Positions 43,415-52,049 of a stretch of DNA of 64,000 bases are shown here, one piece after another (the first letter of the stretch is position 1; each line of letters starts with the position of its first letter). The notes under the pieces are model-generated. The model ran no database searches, was not told where the DNA came from, and saw only the letters and a list, made by a program, of their open reading frames with translations. Source of the DNA: Pycnococcus provasolii (taxonomy: Eukaryota > Chlorophyta > Pseudoscourfieldiophyceae > Pseudoscourfieldiales > Pycnococcaceae); contig OW568869.1 of NCBI GenBank assembly GCA_938743325.2, forward strand, positions 744,001 to 808,000, given 5' to 3'. A program made the position numbers and the translations under genes.

Positions 43415-45664
43415 ATGCGGCCGCCTGCCAATGCCGCGACGATCCGAAGAGGAGGCTCGTCTGGAGGCGGCTCCTCAATCGGGATCGCGTCCTTCATGCG
43501 ACTCGCCATCTTTGTATCCATCGCGTACTGCGCCTACGTGATCGCAGGATGGATGCAAGCGAGCACGAACCTCGACCACGAAGGCGGTTCAGCCGTGCCT
43601 GCACCCTTGACTGCCACAAACGACGCCACAGACTCTGCGGCGGCTCTGAAAACTATCGGGCAGGATATGGAGGCGGCACACCAACACGAGCAAGAGGACG
43701 AAACTTCGGTGCAGCAAACTCTGCTGCAAAGGCAAGCCTCCGTGGTGGACGAACACGACGACGTGCAGCACGAAGAGCACGAGTTGGCGGAAGCTGAGCC
43801 CGAAGAGGCAACAAACGGCGTAGTGGAGCACGTTGAGGAGGAGGTGGTGGAGGAGGAGCAGCAGCCTCCTCACGACGACGTCGTAGTGCACGACGAGGAG
43901 GAGCAGCCTCCTCACGACGACGTCGTAGTGCACGACGAGGAGGAGGAGCAGCCTCCTCACGACGACGTCGTTGTGCACGAGGAGGTGGAGGTGGGCGCTG
44001 ACGAGTCAGAGCCAGCGGGCGAGTCAGAGGACGTGGCGACAAGCCTGGAGGAGCACGTCGTAGCGGACGGGGCGGCGTCGGACGAAGTGGCGGCGGCGGC
44101 GGAGGAGGAGGAGGCTCCTGCTGACGATGCAGAAACGGGGATGCACACGTCGCTTGGAGATGCGGCGGACGAGGCTATGTCCACGAAAACGAAAGAGGCT
44201 CGTGCGGTGGATGACACGCTGCTATCGGATGTGACGGCTAAGAAAAGCGAAAAGTCGCCGCCGCCACCACCCTTCAAACCCTCGTGGGAGAGCTGCGGCT
44301 CGTACAAGGCTGCGCCTGGCGCGAGGTCGATGCTGAGGATGAAAGGAACCTTGCACCGCTCGTGGGTGTACCGCATCGCAGCACCGGGAGCACCGGCGTC
44401 GTCGTCGAGCGCTGGTCCTGAGCTCGGGTACGTGCACATGCCCACGATCGCGTGGAGCTCGGAGAGGAACCGGCTTTACGTTGCATGGCAAGGCAGCAAG
44501 GGTGCTGAAGGGAACAACGACCAGAACATCTACTTCTCCTCGTCGGCTTCGCACGGCTCGGCGTGGACGCAGGCGAAGCGCCTCGGCGCGAAGCAGACGG
44601 GAGCGCGCTGGGCGCCAGTGCTTTTCGTTGCGCCCAATCCGCCGCGGCATGCCGTGCGGCATGGCAAGCAACCCACGCAGCCTTCGTCGCTCCGCCTCTT
44701 CTACGCCGAGAGCAAGAACTGTTTCGTTTGCAACTCGCTGGCGTGCAAAAATCTTATGCAGCCGCGACTTAAGTCGGCGGTGCAGCAGGCTAGCACAAAC
44801 GCCGCGCCCAGCAACGGTTACGGCCACATGGGTAAGGAAAATCCTACCCACAATCCTGCCATTTCGCCGCAGTGGAAGCCTGGCGGTGATATCTACGTGG
44901 AGGAGCTCGTTTCTGACGTGAGGTTTAGCGGCTCGCCCACGCTCGTTCTCTCCGAATCCACGCCGGGCGGGAACATTCCGAAGGTGATTGCGAATCCGCC
45001 TGCGGTGAGCGAGAATGGCAACTGGGTGCTTCCATACTGGCGCGAGGTTCCGAGAGGGGAGAATGTGAGCCCGAGCTGCCGCACGCGAGCTTCGAAGGAG
45101 GAGTACGCGGGCGTGGTGTCTACCAACAACTTCGGGCGCACTTGGCACATGTACGGCTCGCTTAAAATGAAGCCGGGGAAATTGCCATTCCGGCAAAAGG
45201 ACAAGCCGGACTGGTTGATCGAGGCGTCGATCGTGAGCGTGGACAAGGCTCGCTCGAACAACCTGCTACAGCTGTTCCGCACTTCGAGAGACGTTGCGTT
45301 CGCAAGCAGGAGTACGGACGGCGGCAAGTCGTGGAGTGAACCCGCAAGCACCCCGCTTGCAAATCCGAACAGCAAGCTGAACGTGATCCGCATCCCCACC
45401 ACGGGACACCTCGTCGTGGCGTACAACAATCACGCGTTCCGGGAGAAGAAGCGCAGCAATCTCGTCGTGGCCACGAGCCGCGACGAAGGGAAGACTTGGT
45501 CGGAGCTCGTCAAGCTCGAGACGGTATTCGTCGACGAGCAATTCTACCACTACCCGTCGATGGCATACGTGCCATCAACGGGAAGCCTGTTTGTAGTCTA
45601 CGCGAGCTTCGGAAAAGGCATTCGTATGGCAAAAATTGATCTGGAATGTTCAACCAGTGCTTGA
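43415..45664 (+). CDS. Membrane-anchored sialidase-like (BNR/Asp-box) protein
   Basis: 749 residues from ATG 43415. A type II signal anchor lies at about 22-45 (FMRLAIFVSIAYCAYVIAGW). Residues about 55-290 are an acidic stalk with three tandem copies of EEQPPHDDVVVHDE. The C-terminal 450 residues form a sialidase-type beta-propeller. Asp-box-like motifs are visible: STDGGKSW (about 629), SRDEGKTW (about 689) and a weaker STNNFGRTWHMYG (about 570). GNWVLPYWRE and YNNHAFREKKRSNLVVA fit the BNR-repeat family used by bacterial, animal and plant-like proteins. Arg-triad residues could not be assigned, so hydrolase activity is unproven. Likely Golgi or surface, facing outward; the substrate may be sialic acid, Kdn/Kdo-like sugar or another glycan. 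Confidence 0.82.
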   Translation: MRPPANAATIRRGGSSGGGSSIGIASFMRLAIFVSIAYCAYVIAGWMQASTNLDHEGGSAVPAPLTATNDATDSAAALKTIGQDMEAAHQHEQEDETSVQQTLLQRQASVVDEHDDVQHEEHELAEAEPEEATNGVVEHVEEEVVEEEQQPPHDDVVVHDEEEQPPHDDVVVHDEEEEQPPHDDVVVHEEVEVGADESEPAGESEDVATSLEEHVVADGAASDEVAAAAEEEEAPADDAETGMHTSLGDAADEAMSTKTKEARAVDDTLLSDVTAKKSEKSPPPPPFKPSWESCGSYKAAPGARSMLRMKGTLHRSWVYRIAAPGAPASSSSAGPELGYVHMPTIAWSSERNRLYVAWQGSKGAEGNNDQNIYFSSSASHGSAWTQAKRLGAKQTGARWAPVLFVAPNPPRHAVRHGKQPTQPSSLRLFYAESKNCFVCNSLACKNLMQPRLKSAVQQASTNAAPSNGYGHMGKENPTHNPAISPQWKPGGDIYVEELVSDVRFSGSPTLVLSESTPGGNIPKVIANPPAVSENGNWVLPYWREVPRGENVSPSCRTRASKEEYAGVVSTNNFGRTWHMYGSLKMKPGKLPFRQKDKPDWLIEASIVSVDKARSNNLLQLFRTSRDVAFASRSTDGGKSWSEPASTPLANPNSKLNVIRIPTTGHLVVAYNNHAFREKKRSNLVVATSRDEGKTWSELVKLETVFVDEQFYHYPSMAYVPSTGSLFVVYASFGKGIRMAKIDLECSTSA
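43852..43985 (+). repeat. Coding repeat: acidic stalk of the sialidase-like protein
   Basis: Three tandem copies of a unit of about 45-48 bp beginning gaggagcagcctcctcacga and encoding EEQPPHDDVVVHDE. The last copy diverges into HEEVEV. The units are nearly identical at DNA level. Confidence 0.85.
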
Positions 45665-45841
45665 TTGATGATCGACGATTATTTAACATTGTAAAAGGTA
45701 AACTCAATTGCATTACTAAATGAAGGAAAGATACAAGCTCTCTCATTTTATTCGCAGAAACTCAACAGCGAAAATGGCCAGTCACCTCAGGTGAATGCGG
45801 CCCACCCAACAACCAACCAACCAACCAACCAACAACATCAC

Positions 45842-47029
45842 TTAGAAGTAACGTACTTCCGTAGTGCATCCAACATTTTTCTCCGTCTGCTCCTCACCCA
45901 TCTGCTCACGATGGTACGCAGCCAACTCGTCCTCGTACTCGTGCACATCAAAGTTCGTCACGGCATTCAAACCACTCGCTCGGATCGCGGCTTTGTCGTA
46001 TGCTCGAGCCGCCTCGAGTTGTGTGTCAAATAGACCGAGGTACACATATCGCTTGCCAAGGAATTGGCCCATGCGTGCCTCGTACTTTCCACCTTTGTGC
46101 TTCGTCACGCCGCGATACTTGCTGCTACCTCGGCTGAATCCCTTGCTTCGACGTCGGAGCAGGCTGACGAGCTCGTCACGCGTCACGCTCTCCACCTTCT
46201 CGAGCATGTCAGTGTAGTCGTCGAGCGGAAAGTTCGTCTCCGTGTCACGTCCACGGCACTTGAGCGCGACGATGTCGTACGCGCGTCCCGCGCGTTCCTC
46301 CGTGTCAAATCCGCCGAGGTACACCTGATTTCCCTCGTCCCACACATGCGCCTCCCATCGCGCCGTACGACGATGCTTTGTCACGCCTCTGAACTTGGAC
46401 GTATCACTTTTGCGCTTCTTCTTATTGGTGTTTGTTGTTGTATGGCTTTTGTTGATGGACGTGCTGTCAGTTGGAGGAGGAGGAGGTGGTGGTAATTCTG
46501 CTGTTGTGTTGCAAGAAAAAGCAGCAACAACAATACTACTAGCTGATGGATGTGGTGGTGGTGGTGGTGGTGGTGGTGGTGGTGGTGGCGGTGGCGGCAG
46601 ATGTGGTGGTGACGGTCCTTCATCGGAGAGGATGTTATACTGGTGGTGGTGGTGGTGGTGTGGATCATGAGTGTGCGGCGGTGGTGCGGCGATGCTGCAT
46701 GGATCATGTCCAAATATGTCAAACATGTTCATCATCGTGATATCAATGTTAACGTCGTCGTAGTTGTCAGGCTCCACCATGCGCGCCTCCTCCTCATGCG
46801 AGTGCGAGGGAAACATTTGTTGTGAGGCTTGAGGAGGCGGAGGCGGAGGTTGAGGCTGAGGCTGAGGCTGCACAGAAATTGCTTGAGTGTGCTTGCCGAT
46901 GACGGGGGGAGAAGCAGTGCCAGCAGCTGGATTGGCATTATCGCCACCAGCACCACCATGAACACCAGCACCACCACCACGGTCAGCACTAGCAGCCATC
47001 ATAGTAGGAGCAGGAGCAGCAGCGTGCAT
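45842..47029 (-). CDS. AP2/ERF transcription factor with two AP2 domains
   Basis: 395 residues from ATG 47029. The N-terminal half is low complexity: poly-Pro ([15 protein letters not shown] near 150), His-rich ([10 protein letters not shown]) and acidic ([13 protein letters not shown]). Two AP2 DNA-binding domains follow: [20 protein letters not shown] with [16 protein letters not shown] (about 212-276), and [18 protein letters not shown] with [19 protein letters not shown] (about 305-368). The tandem pair matches the AP2-subfamily (ANT/WRI1-like) found in green algae and plants, which bind DNA as a nuclear factor. The last 25 residues contain Gln/Glu. Targets cannot be inferred. It is divergent from the plus-strand plastid gene across 259 bp carrying a telomere-like motif. 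Confidence 0.9.
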   Translation of the reverse strand: MHAAAPAPTMMAASADRGGGAGVHGGAGGDNANPAAGTASPPVIGKHTQAISVQPQPQPQPPPPPPQASQQMFPSHSHEEEARMVEPDNYDDVNIDITMMNMFDIFGHDPCSIAAPPPHTHDPHHHHHHQYNILSDEGPSPPHLPPPPPPPPPPPPPPPHPSASSIVVAAFSCNTTAELPPPPPPPTDSTSINKSHTTTNTNKKKRKSDTSKFRGVTKHRRTARWEAHVWDEGNQVYLGGFDTEERAGRAYDIVALKCRGRDTETNFPLDDYTDMLEKVESVTRDELVSLLRRRSKGFSRGSSKYRGVTKHKGGKYEARMGQFLGKRYVYLGLFDTQLEAARAYDKAAIRASGLNAVTNFDVHEYEDELAAYHREQMGEEQTEKNVGCTTEVRYF

Positions 47030-47090
47030 CCTGAATGGAGGACAGTACTATGGTGATTTATGACGCCATTTGCTCACTCACTTGGTCGGT

Positions 47091-47127
47091 GTCACTTTTC
47101 TGGGAACGGCGTCACTTTTCTGGGAAC
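47091..47127 (+). repeat. 20-bp direct repeat upstream of the AP2 gene
   Basis: gtcacttttctgggaac occurs at 47091-47107 and 47111-47127 with period 20, about 60-100 bp upstream of the AP2 start codon at 47029. Spacing of two helical turns makes a paired protein-binding site plausible. Confidence 0.5.
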
Positions 47128-47192
47128 CCCACGTCTCGGAAAACGTAACCGACGAACCGAAAAACGCGTCGTCCCAAATGTCGAGACGACGT

Positions 47193-47226
47193 GGGTTAGG
47201 GTTTGGGGGTTAAGGTTAGGGTTACC
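47193..47226 (+). promoter_or_regulatory. Telomere-like element between divergent genes
   Basis: gggttagggtttgggggtt then aaggttagggtta. It is about 65 bp before the plus-strand start 47289 and about 165 bp upstream of the AP2 start 47029. Orientation is the G strand on plus. Confidence 0.65.
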
Positions 47227-47288
47227 TCCCAACACGTATTTCCGACTTTCAGTTGACTACGTGGTGGTGTGAAGTGTGAACTTGTGAC

Positions 47289-48822
47289 ATGGTAATCCCG
47301 GCGTCGTCGCAGGCAATTCGTCCATTCACGATGATGGCGATGAAATGCACACTACGACGGGCAAGCTCGCCGTCGCCGTCGCTATCATCGTCGTCGTCGC
47401 CGCCGTCGTCGGCATCGTCGTCGAGACGAACGAGCTGCAACAAACAACGATGTGTACGGCGGTCAATCACCTGCTGTGCATCTTCTTCTTCTTCTAAAAA
47501 AAAGCAGACGACAGCTCTGCCTCAGGATGATGATGACCTCGTCGAAAATTCTCATCAGCAGGAGTCGTCGCACATGTCGGCAATTCCAGCGCCACTAATT
47601 CCAAGTGCTTCGGTGGCTCAGCCTGCCGCAACACCTCAAACCACCTCGAAGATGCAACAGGTCGCTAGCGTGCTCACCGATCCAGCCGTCATGGTCAGCC
47701 TCGTAGGCTTGACTGGAACCCTCATTGCCTCGGCAATGTCAGCGATGTCACAGCGTGAAGCTAAGATCATGGAGAAAAAGCAGCAAGAGGAGCAAGCCGA
47801 GGCGGAGGCTCGTGCCGAAGCAGAACGCAGAGTTGCAGCACGAAGGGATCCGCTATTGCTTGCTGCAATCGATCTGGAAGAACGCCTCGTCGCCATTGCG
47901 ACGCGGAATGTGCTGGCACAGAGTGGGAAAGACAGCGCTGTGCCACCAAGCTTGCCCGACTTTCACAGATTGTACACCATGTTCTTGCTCTCCGCATTTC
48001 TTGGATACATTCAAAGCATCCAAGACGAACGCGTCAGTCTCGCCGTTGATGCCAAGTACGGACAATACGACCTTAGGCTTCGGCGAAACCTGCAACGACA
48101 TTTAGGTAGAATTCGGTACACGCTCACGAAAGGCAAGGCGCCTTTGCGGATTCCATCTGGCGCTCAGCGCGCAATCGGCGAGTTGATGCTGACAACATCG
48201 CCAAGTGGCGACGTGCGCGTAATTTCTTTTACGGAGTTCCTAGAACGGATGCGCGGTCGAGATGTTGATGGCGATGGCTGGAGTGACGACGAAAATAATT
48301 GGCTTTACATCGCATTATTGGAAAACATCAAACGCGATCTGGATGCGCTCGCGGATGCGCCGCAGTCTGCATTCAGAAGAGTCGTCTACCTCCAAAACGA
48401 CACCGTCCGCCTCGTGCAACTACTCGACCCAGACAGGCAGCTCGTCGGGGGCGACATGAAGATGCTTGACATATCAGATTATGTTAGTGGTAAAGAAGAC
48501 GACGATATGGCGAGTAGCAGCGCAGACATGAACGACGAGCCTATCCAAACGAGCGTAAGTCAACAAGATACATCAAAACCACCACTCAATCGCTAACCTC
48601 ACAACACAACAACTAATGCATACAACAAAACAGACGGGACACTTCGCATGGCCGTGGCAGATTACGCCGCACTTGTCAACGAATGGAGTTGATGTGGTGG
48701 AGGTCGACAAGAAGGCGGTCGCTGAAGTCGAGGTTGGGCCAGACGGCGAGGAGATTCTTCCAGTCGAAACGATAGACGATGACGACGACGACGCCACAGC
48801 TAGCGTCGATGCGATGAAGTAA
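47289..48822 (+). CDS. Plastid-targeted membrane protein with Ca-binding-like loop (two exons)
   Basis: Exon 1 is 47289-48554 and exon 2 is 48634-48822, joined in phase 0 over a 79-bp intron (donor GTAAGT, acceptor aaaacag, branch-like ctaac). The product is 484 residues; without the splice it would end early in QQDTSKPPLNR. The N-terminus (MMAMKCTLRRASSPSPSL...) is a Ser/Arg-rich transit peptide. A hydrophobic segment (VMVSLVGLTGTLIASAMSAM, about 137-156) precedes a Glu/Ala/Arg coiled coil. RDVDGDGWSDDENNW (about 325) has the spacing of an EF-hand or thrombospondin-type Ca loop. A terminal acidic run (DDDDDD) follows TGHFAWPWQITPHL in exon 2. No family is recognised. A thylakoid or envelope protein with a soluble Ca-responsive region is a reasonable inference. 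Confidence 0.7.
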
Positions 48823-48889
48823 AATTTTGTTTGGGGTTTGCCCTTCTTCTCCAAACCGGTCGGGGTTCCAATTTTTACATCTCAAATCC

Positions 48890-49753
48890 ATGGCGACAAC
48901 GTGTGATGGTGCTGGTGATGGTGCTGGTGATGATGTTAGTGTGAGTGGTGGTGCCTTGAAGTCCATCGCCGTTTCCATTCCGAACAAAAAGAAGAAGCAT
49001 GGTGTGACCCAGGAGATTGAGTTTTATGTAGATTCTCCTAATGGCGGTGGCGGCGGCGGCGGCGGCTCAAGAGAAGAAAGTGAGTCGATCGTTGTGCTCC
49101 TTTTGCACGCGTCAAGTGGGAAAGGCAACGAGGCGAAGGGCAAGGCGAAGGGCGGAGCCAACTCAAAGGCAACGAGGGCGATCTTGAAGTCCATCCGTGA
49201 GAATGTGCCACGCGCGACGGTACTAAGGCCGGAGGCGAAAGGCACGAGCGTGCCACCGCGTGCCGCACAAACGCAAGCATTCGTCAGGGCGGTTGCCGCG
49301 GATGAGTCTGGCGTTTTGCCACTAGGCAAAAGGCGTAAGTGGCTAATCGTCGGATACTCGTTCGGCACGCGCGTCGCGAGCGCCATGATGTCGGACATTT
49401 CGGCGTGGTTGCCCGATGGCGACGAGCTCATTGGCGGACTCTTGGTCGCATTTCCAGCGACAAATGGATCGGACTTCGAGAAGATTCGCGACGAGCCAAC
49501 GCGCATCGAGGCGGACGTGGTGCGTCTTGCTTTTATCCGCGGCACGAATGACAAGCTCGCTCGCGCGTCTGAGTTCGACGGTATCTACGACCGTGTCTCT
49601 GCGAAGAAGCGTCGTTGGGACATCGCAGCCGATCACGGAATGGCATTTAATGAGGCGATGACAAAGGATGCAATCAAGAATGCGACAAGCTACCTGATGA
49701 GTCAAGAAGAAGAGGAGGATGTACCTGACGCGAAACGTCAAAAGAAGGTTTGA
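48890..49753 (+). CDS. Alpha/beta-hydrolase, TEX30/KANL3-like
   Basis: 287 residues from ATG 48890; the open frame begins 21 codons upstream at TTG, not a credible start. The catalytic pattern of the dienelactone-hydrolase-like TEX30/KANL3 family is seen: ESIVVLLLHASSGKGNEAK (N-terminal strand and oxyanion turn), LIVGYSFGTRVASAMM (nucleophile Ser in GYSFG), FIRGTNDKLARASEF (Asp) and AADHGMAF (His). The triad thus looks intact. The family includes the non-catalytic NSL-complex subunit KANL3 and small cytosolic hydrolases. The C-terminal Lys/Glu tail with KRQKK might be nuclear-localising. The product is probably a cytosolic or nuclear serine hydrolase; the substrate is unknown. It converges with the EDR2-C gene, 107 bp apart. 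Confidence 0.8.
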   Translation: MATTCDGAGDGAGDDVSVSGGALKSIAVSIPNKKKKHGVTQEIEFYVDSPNGGGGGGGGSREESESIVVLLLHASSGKGNEAKGKAKGGANSKATRAILKSIRENVPRATVLRPEAKGTSVPPRAAQTQAFVRAVAADESGVLPLGKRRKWLIVGYSFGTRVASAMMSDISAWLPDGDELIGGLLVAFPATNGSDFEKIRDEPTRIEADVVRLAFIRGTNDKLARASEFDGIYDRVSAKKRRWDIAADHGMAFNEAMTKDAIKNATSYLMSQEEEEDVPDAKRQKKV

Positions 49754-49841
49754 GTAGTAGCAACAAAAATGCTCAACAAAAATCATCCTCTTCACACCAC
49801 CAACCAATGCACACCACCATCACCTTATTCGCCTCAACTAA

Positions 49842-49866
49842 TAGCTAGCTAGCTAGCTAGCTAGCT
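49842..49866 (+). repeat. (ctag)n microsatellite
   Basis: Tandem (agct)n, about six units, covers the stop codon and 3' end of the EDR2-C gene. Confidence 0.8.
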
Positions 49867-51616
49867 CATAGTGACCATCACAGGTGCCGCACACACGCTC
49901 CCCACGTCAACGCCCGCAAGCTTGATACTGCCCAATACCTCTTCCGGAAACACCTCGTGGCATTGGAGCGAGATGGTGGGCTCGACGAGCAGTGCGGCAG
50001 CCTTCGCCTCCAACATCACGTGCAATGCCCATTCCCCACCTTCGGCGCATGCACGCAGTGCGGCTGCCAAGGCGCGTCGCCCTCCACGACTTTGAGACAC
50101 GTCAACGTCTATGCTTAATAGCCTATGCGACTTCTGACGGTATCCTAATCGGACTCCGTCCTTTCGCCCAATGAGCCCAGAGAGTGCGGACACATCACGT
50201 CCTCGTGTGCGTGGTCCTGTCACACGACTCTCGAATTTGAGCATGCTGTCGCGAGTTTCCGAGTCTGCAGCAAGGAATGTGGCAAGGAGGAGTCTTGTCT
50301 GTGGAGGAGGGTGCTGCTCTTCTTCTTGCGTTCCACGCGATGAACGATGTAAGACGTTGCAGCCTTTTTCGTCAACATGGTGACCCCAAGTGAAGCGAAG
50401 CGAGCGAGCGCGGGTATTCCCCACCAGGCCTTGTGGTATGATAAAGTTTAGAGTCATCATCCAAGCCTGCGAGTTGAGCACCTCTTCTTCAGCAAATTCA
50501 CCTCCTCGAGCATGCAAACTTCCCTCGAGGAACCGCTCATCGCAGTATTGAGGCGCCTCCAGCACCTCAGCTCGAAGTAGAGTAAGAGCAGCCGTACAAG
50601 CCGGCACGTACGTGATTTTACGCGACGTGAGATCGTCCATCGCGCGCACATGGACTCCCGCTACGCCTGGATCGCACGCTTCCAGCACGTTGTCGGGCGG
50701 CTGCCGCTGCCGCTCCTCCTCCTTCTCCCGCTCCTGCTTGCTTGTACTCTCCTCCACATCCTCTATCCTGCCATCACTCATCTCCCGCTCGTTGCTTTCG
50801 CGTATGTTCGAGAGCTGCGGCTGAGGGGTATGTGGCGAGCCAGGCGTGATGGTGGTTTGTGCAGAAGTCGTTCTAGCATTCATGCGTCTTGAATACAGAT
50901 CGAAGCTGTTTAGAACGTCTGCCTTGGCTACTTTCACAGCCGCCGCGAAGTGCAATCGCTCTTGACTGGAGAGTTGGTCGACGCCTCCGAAAATTGACAA
51001 GCGGCGTAAACGCGTACCGAGTGTAGGCTTGTCGCGGAGATACGCTAGAACGGGTGCCCTATGCCAGCGCGTCGTTGCCTCGCGCATAGTGCTGTCGCCG
51101 TCTCGGTACGTATCGCTTGCTCCGCTCTCTGAGCGCGCTAGGCGCTGTCCATCAAACGACCTTCGGGAGGAGGACCTGCTGCTGCGCCATCCTCCCTTAT
51201 TGATCGCTAGATCACGTGGAAAAGTTTCGAGGTTGTGCTGAGCAATGAGCTCGGCGGATGACCTCCTCTTCCCACTGTAGTCCGCCGCCGCCGAGTCCGC
51301 CGCCGCCTCCGTTGGAAGGATGATGACGTCGTGGAATCTGTTTCATTTAGTGTGTTAGGTTGTTCTTAGTGATTGTTGTTCATCTGCCATGGATGGTTAC
51401 AGGTAGACAGACTTACGCTTGATCCTGCAGCTTTTCAAGTTTGTCCGAGGCCGCTTCTACGACTTTGGATCGACGACCACCACCAGGTAATGAGAGCGAG
51501 CGCGCATAAAGTCCGCGGCGGCGATGTTTTGGATGGCGGTCGGTGGATCTCCCATCGCGACTGGAGGAGCGCGTGTCGTCGCCATTGTCATTTGTTGAGG
51601 CGGATTTCGAAGACAT
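49861..51616 (-). CDS. EDR2 C-terminal (DUF1336) domain protein, two exons
   Basis: Exon 1 runs 51616-51417 and exon 2 runs 51337-49861, joined across a 79-bp intron (donor GTAAGT, acceptor gaaacag), giving 558 residues. An ATG at 51087 within exon 2 would make a shorter 408-residue form and is not favoured. The N-terminal 250 residues are Ser/Arg-rich and disordered. The C-terminal 300 residues match the EDR2-C/DUF1336 layout: MMTLNFIIPQ, LLLATFLAADSETRDSMLKF, RVTGPRTRGRDVSAL, HRLLSIDVDVSQSRGGRRAL, then FPEEVLGSIKLAGVDVG. In plants EDR2 combines PH, START and this domain and regulates cell death. Only the terminal domain is seen here, and the N-terminus carries none of the others. Probably lipid- or membrane-associated by family. 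Confidence 0.75.
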
Positions 51617-52049
51617 TTTTTTTCGCAGGTGCGTTTGGTTGTGCTGACCTGGTGCCTGGCTCAGTGGGTTCTTTTTTTCTGATTTTGGGCGGGCGCCCAG
51701 TTCGGGGACACCCCTCACCAACTACTCGGGGTTGGAAATTGGGGGGCTTGGGAATTGGGACCAGGAGTTGTGGTGGTGATGGCGGGATGTCGATGTTATT
51801 GTTGTTGGCGGTGGCAGCGGCGGTGGTGGTGGCGGGCTGGTCGTGGGACGGTGGTTCGTGCTGCTGGTGATGGGAACCATTTTAGCCCCTCTACAGGTCG
51901 GGCTGGCCGGGCGACAATTCTAGTCAATAGGAATAGGAAATGATCGATCACCTCGGAAGGGGGGGACAGGAAATGTCCCGTATTACATTGTGAACTCAGT
52001 GCAATAACCTGAACTATATATATTATTTACACGAAGTATTCAGGGGCTG
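51617..52049. other. Spacer between two minus-strand genes
   Basis: About 430 bp. It includes the EDR2-C upstream region with (ggtggt)n-like purine/GT-rich sequence (51765-51870) and an AT-rich tatatatatta near 52017, next to the 3' end of the C2 gene. No coding sequence is supported. Confidence 0.45.
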
